Positions 61,377 to 64,000 of a stretch of 64,000 nucleotides of DNA are shown here, in pieces; position 1 is the stretch's first letter, and every line of letters starts with the position of its first letter. The translations under genes and the position numbers were made by a program. Below the pieces are notes generated by a model. That model had not been told where the DNA came from and did not search any database. It was given only the letters and a program-made list of their open reading frames with translations. This stretch comes from Streptomyces tirandamycinicus (GTDB taxonomy: Bacteria; Actinomycetota; Actinomycetes; Streptomycetales; Streptomycetaceae). The stretch lies in contig NZ_CP029188.1 of NCBI RefSeq assembly GCF_003097515.1, positions 682,001 to 746,000 on the forward strand. The letters run 5' to 3'.

Positions 61377-62791
61377 CGGGTGGTGCTGCCTTCCACGAGT
61401 GCGATGAGGGTGTCGAGGTCGTGCGCGGTGATGTGGGGGTTGAGCAGGGTGGCCTTGAGCCAGAGCCTGCCGTCCGCGTGGGCGCGGCCGAGGACGGCGC
61501 GGCCGTCGTGCAGGAGCCGGCGGCGGAGGCCGGCGACGGCGGAGTCGCTCGCGCCGCGGGGCCGGAAGAGGACCGTGGACAGCACGGGTCTGCGGTGGAG
61601 TTCCAGGCCGGGGTGCTTCTCGATGAGGTCGGCGCAGTCGCGGGCGGCGGTGAGGGTGCGGTCGACGAGGTCCGCCAGGCCGTCGCGCCCGAGGGCCCGG
61701 AGGGTCACGGCGATCTTGAGGATGTCGGGTCGGCGGGTGGTCCGCAGCGAGCGGCCGAGGAGGTCGGGCAGCCCGGCCTCGGTGTCGTCGTCGGGGTTGA
61801 GGTAGTCCGCGGTGTGGGCGAGCGGCGTGAGCCGGGCGCTGTCGGGGACGGCGAGGATGCCGGCGGCGACCGGTTGCCAGCCCAGTTTGTGCAGGTCGAA
61901 GGTGACGGAGTGGGCGCGGTCCAGCCCCCGCAGCAGGTTCCGGTGGCGGGGGCTGAACAGCAGCGGCCCGCCGTAGGCGGCGTCGATGTGCAGTTCCGCG
62001 CCGTGGCGTTCGCAGAGGTCCGCGATGCCGTCGAGCGGGTCGACGAGGCCGGCGTCGGTGGTGCCGGCGGTGGCCGTGACGAGCACGGGGCCGTCGGGCA
62101 GGGCGGTGAGGGCGTCGCCGAGGGCGGCGAGGTCGGTGGTGCCGTCGGGGGCGGGGACGGTGACGGGTTCGGGCAGCCCGAGGAGCCAGGCGGAGCGGTA
62201 CACCGAGTGGTGGGTGCCGGCACCGCAGACGATCCGGACCGGTCCGTGGTGCTCGCGGGCGAGGAGGACGGCGAGCTGGTTGGCCTCGGTGCCTCCGGTG
62301 GTGACGAGGGCGTCGGGGCGTGCGGCTCGTGGATACACCTCGGCGGCCAGGGCACGGCTCACCTCGGCCTCCAGCGCGGAGGCGGCGGGCGCCTGGTCCC
62401 AGGAGTCCAGGGACGGGTTGAGCGCGGACGCGGCCAGGTCGGCGGCGACGGCGAGCGCGAGGGGCGGGGTGTGGAGGTGTGCCACGCAGTGGGGGTCGGC
62501 GGGGTCGGCCGCGCCGTACGCGACGGCCTCGACGAGGCTGCGGAGCGCTTCCGCGGCGCCACGGCCGTGGTCGGGGATCACGGGGGTGACGGTCTCCGCC
62601 ACGGAGCGGCCGAGGTGCCGGGGACCGCCGGGCGGCAGCGGCCCGCCCCGCGCGACGGCCCCCGTGCGGAGCGCGGTCAGGACCACGTCGAGGAGGGGCC
62701 GCAGCGCGTCGGGCCCTTCGCTCCCTCCGGCGAGCGGGGGGAGGCCCCCATCGGGGCTGCGGCTCGACGTCGGGCGCGGCGGCGTGGTCAT
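61373..62791 (-). CDS. PLP-dependent lysine decarboxylase (DesA-type, group II)
   Basis: This 472-residue group II decarboxylase has CVAHLHTPPLALAVAADLAASALNPSLDSWDQAP, VTTGGTEANQLAVLLAREHHGP, HHSVYRSAWLLG, LHIDAAYGGPLLFS and the PLP-lysine motif TFDLHKLGWQPVAAG. DesA homologues decarboxylate lysine to cadaverine for desferrioxamine. GGAGGA lies 6 nt before the ATG. Coupling to the hydroxylase by ATGA supports N-hydroxycadaverine synthesis. No DesC acyltransferase or DesD synthetase follows, and I see no typical DmdR iron box upstream. Confidence 0.9.
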   Translation of the reverse strand: MTTPPRPTSSRSPDGGLPPLAGGSEGPDALRPLLDVVLTALRTGAVARGGPLPPGGPRHLGRSVAETVTPVIPDHGRGAAEALRSLVEAVAYGAADPADPHCVAHLHTPPLALAVAADLAASALNPSLDSWDQAPAASALEAEVSRALAAEVYPRAARPDALVTTGGTEANQLAVLLAREHHGPVRIVCGAGTHHSVYRSAWLLGLPEPVTVPAPDGTTDLAALGDALTALPDGPVLVTATAGTTDAGLVDPLDGIADLCERHGAELHIDAAYGGPLLFSPRHRNLLRGLDRAHSVTFDLHKLGWQPVAAGILAVPDSARLTPLAHTADYLNPDDDTEAGLPDLLGRSLRTTRRPDILKIAVTLRALGRDGLADLVDRTLTAARDCADLIEKHPGLELHRRPVLSTVLFRPRGASDSAVAGLRRRLLHDGRAVLGRAHADGRLWLKATLLNPHITAHDLDTLIALVEGSTTR

Positions 62792-63347
62792 GCGGGGTCC
62801 TCCGGGGACGTCGGCGTCGGCCCTGCGGGCGCGGAGGGGCCTCCCGCCAGGGTGTACGGGGTCGGGGTGGACGACCCGCAGAGCTCAACGATCCGGACCC
62901 GAAAGTGGTACGCGTTCCCTGCCCTGGGGGAGGCCTGGCGCCGGACGGGCTCGAGCCGGACGGGCACACGTCACATGGGCACAGGGCATCAGGGCATCAG
63001 GGCATCAGGGCATCAGGGCATCAGGGCATTGGGGCACAGGGCACGTGGGCCCAGGCCACACGGGTACAGGCCACACGGGTACAGGCCACGTGGGCCCAGG
63101 CCACATGGCCGCCGGCCACAGGGGCAAGAGCGGGATGGGCACGAGGCGCATGGGTACAGGCAACGGGGCCGAGAGCGCCTGGACTGAAGGCACGTGTGCC
63201 CAGGGCACATGGGCCCAGGGCACCTGGACCCAGGCCACACGGGTACAGGCCACGTGGGCCCAGGCCACACGGACCCAGGCCACGTGAACGCCGGCCACCG
63301 GGAGCCCCCGCGCCGCCGCCAGCGGGGGCGGCGCCCGGGCCGGCTCC
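62792..63347. repeat. 556-bp gap with 8-bp and 15-bp minisatellites
   Basis: No gene is supported. Five exact copies of the 8-bp unit gggcatca run from 62984 to 63023, with a variant copy to 63031. From about 63050 to 63300 a 15-bp unit (caggccacacgggta type) repeats with many variants. The region separates pepN from the decarboxylase and must contain the decarboxylase promoter. Confidence 0.9.
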
Positions 63348-64000
63348 CTATGCGCCGCGTACCCGCAGTGCCCGGCGCAGGTCGTCGAGCTGGTCCACCA
63401 GCTTCCGCCGCATGAGGGGGATCATCGCCGTGTCGCGCAGGCACTCCTCACCGAGGCGGAGCGTCTCCGCGTCCACGGCGTGCAGCGGGAAGGCGTGGCG
63501 TCCGGCCGCCTCCGCGATCGCGGGTCCGCGCCGGTCCGCGAGGGCGACGGCCGCGGGGTAGAACCGCGGCACGTACGCGCGGACGAGTTCGGCCTGTTCG
63601 GGCTGCCAGAAGCCCTGCGCGGTGGCGGCGAAGAGGTAGTTGGACAGGTCGTCGGTCTCGAAGAGCCGGGACCACGCCGCCGCCTTGGCCTCCGGGATGG
63701 GCAGCGCGGCTCGGCAGCGGGCCGCGCCCTCCTGCCCGGTGGCGCTGGGGTCGCGGTCGAGTTCCGCCGCGATCTCGGCGTCCCCGGTCGCGCCGAGGAC
63801 GGCGAGCCGGCCGAGGACCCGCCAGCGCAGCTCGGCGTCGAGGGTGGGTCCGCCGGGCACGCTGCCGTCGGCGAGCCAGTCGTGGAGCCCGTTGGGGTGC
63901 GCGGCGGCGTCGATGAAGTGGCGTACGGCGGTGAGGCGCAGGCCGGGGTGGCTGCCGTCCTCGGTGCGGCGGATGAGGTCGCGGGTGAGGTCGGTGAGCA
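63348..64000 (-). CDS. pepN: Aminopeptidase N, C-terminal part
   Basis: The minus-strand frame is open from the window edge (LTDLTRDLIRRTEDGSHPGLRL...) to the stop at 63348, about 217 residues. The sequence (LDAELRWRVLGRLAVLGA, ALPIPEAKAAAWSRLFETDDLSNYLFAATAQGFWQPEQAELVRAYV, LRLGEECLRDTAMIPLMRRKLVDQLDDLRRALRVR) matches the helical ERAP1-C-like C-terminal domain of actinobacterial M1 aminopeptidase N. The catalytic HExxH domain lies outside the window. Confidence 0.9.
   Translation of the reverse strand, partial: LTDLTRDLIRRTEDGSHPGLRLTAVRHFIDAAAHPNGLHDWLADGSVPGGPTLDAELRWRVLGRLAVLGATGDAEIAAELDRDPSATGQEGAARCRAALPIPEAKAAAWSRLFETDDLSNYLFAATAQGFWQPEQAELVRAYVPRFYPAAVALADRRGPAIAEAAGRHAFPLHAVDAETLRLGEECLRDTAMIPLMRRKLVDQLDDLRRALRVRGA

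Noticed and set aside
62792..62983. DmdR/IdeR iron box upstream of the decarboxylase
   Set aside because: No TTAGGTTAGGCT-like palindrome is visible by eye; a profile scan would settle it.
62984..63300. Candidate CRISPR array
   Set aside because: Units of 8 and 15 bp are contiguous without unique spacers, and no cas gene is present.

Overview
The window is high-GC actinobacterial DNA, almost certainly a Streptomyces chromosome core region. The evidence is a two-domain chaplin with a sortase signal, an SPW_0924-type small protein, TerD-family proteins, frequent GTG starts, and the order uvrB ... coaE-rpsA ... polA ... liv operon-ANTAR regulator-tRNA ... pyk. As I recall, S. coelicolor has the same order.

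Layout. 1-3.3 kb: two TerD-family genes and uvrB (minus). 3.4-9 kb: MHYT sensor, MFS exporter, cupin, secreted C39-like protease, secreted propeller-like protein. 9-11 kb: psuG plus a PfkB kinase (pseudouridine catabolism). 11.3-14 kb: a uridine-kinase-like gene with an HxlR regulator, divergent from an alanine-type aminotransferase across a double-dyad operator. 14.5-16 kb: DUF2293 gene and long chaplin. 16.3-20.5 kb: translationally coupled SNF2 helicase and SWIM protein. 21-25.9 kb: slipin, small lipoprotein, small membrane protein, TPR protein, WYL regulator divergent from an epoxide hydrolase. 26-29.5 kb: coaE, PAC2 protein, rpsA. 29.7-33.4 kb: methyltransferase and hrpB, the latter disrupted. 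33.4-37.6 kb: DUF3068/SPW_0924 pair, lytic transglycosylase, DUF4184 protein. 38.2-46 kb: polA, FdhF/YdeP oxidoreductase, thioesterase, secreted X-Pro dipeptidyl-peptidase. 46.8-52.8 kb: complete branched-chain amino-acid ABC transporter. 52.9-57.6 kb: ANTAR response regulator, an odd tRNA(CAA), a HTH-LAGLIDADG protein, a pair of related proteins, pyruvate kinase. 58-62.8 kb: Tat-exported 5'-nucleotidase and a two-gene N-hydroxycadaverine (desferrioxamine-type) operon. The window ends in the 3' part of pepN.

The most striking object is hrpB (30496-33389). After codon 496 it is interrupted by 395 bp. An exact 54-bp direct repeat of hrpB flanks 341 bp of foreign sequence, most of which encodes part of an MCE-family protein. 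Removing 395 bp restores a single 832-residue HrpB frame exactly. Other notable items are a type-I-shaped tRNA with a Leu anticodon beside a LAGLIDADG-type protein, a divergent HxlR operator pair with a probable leaderless regulator, a structured rpsA leader behind a near-consensus promoter, and many short tandem repeats, each with its own unit, in gene tails, intergenic gaps and even coding sequence (PfkB N-terminus, LivG C-terminus).
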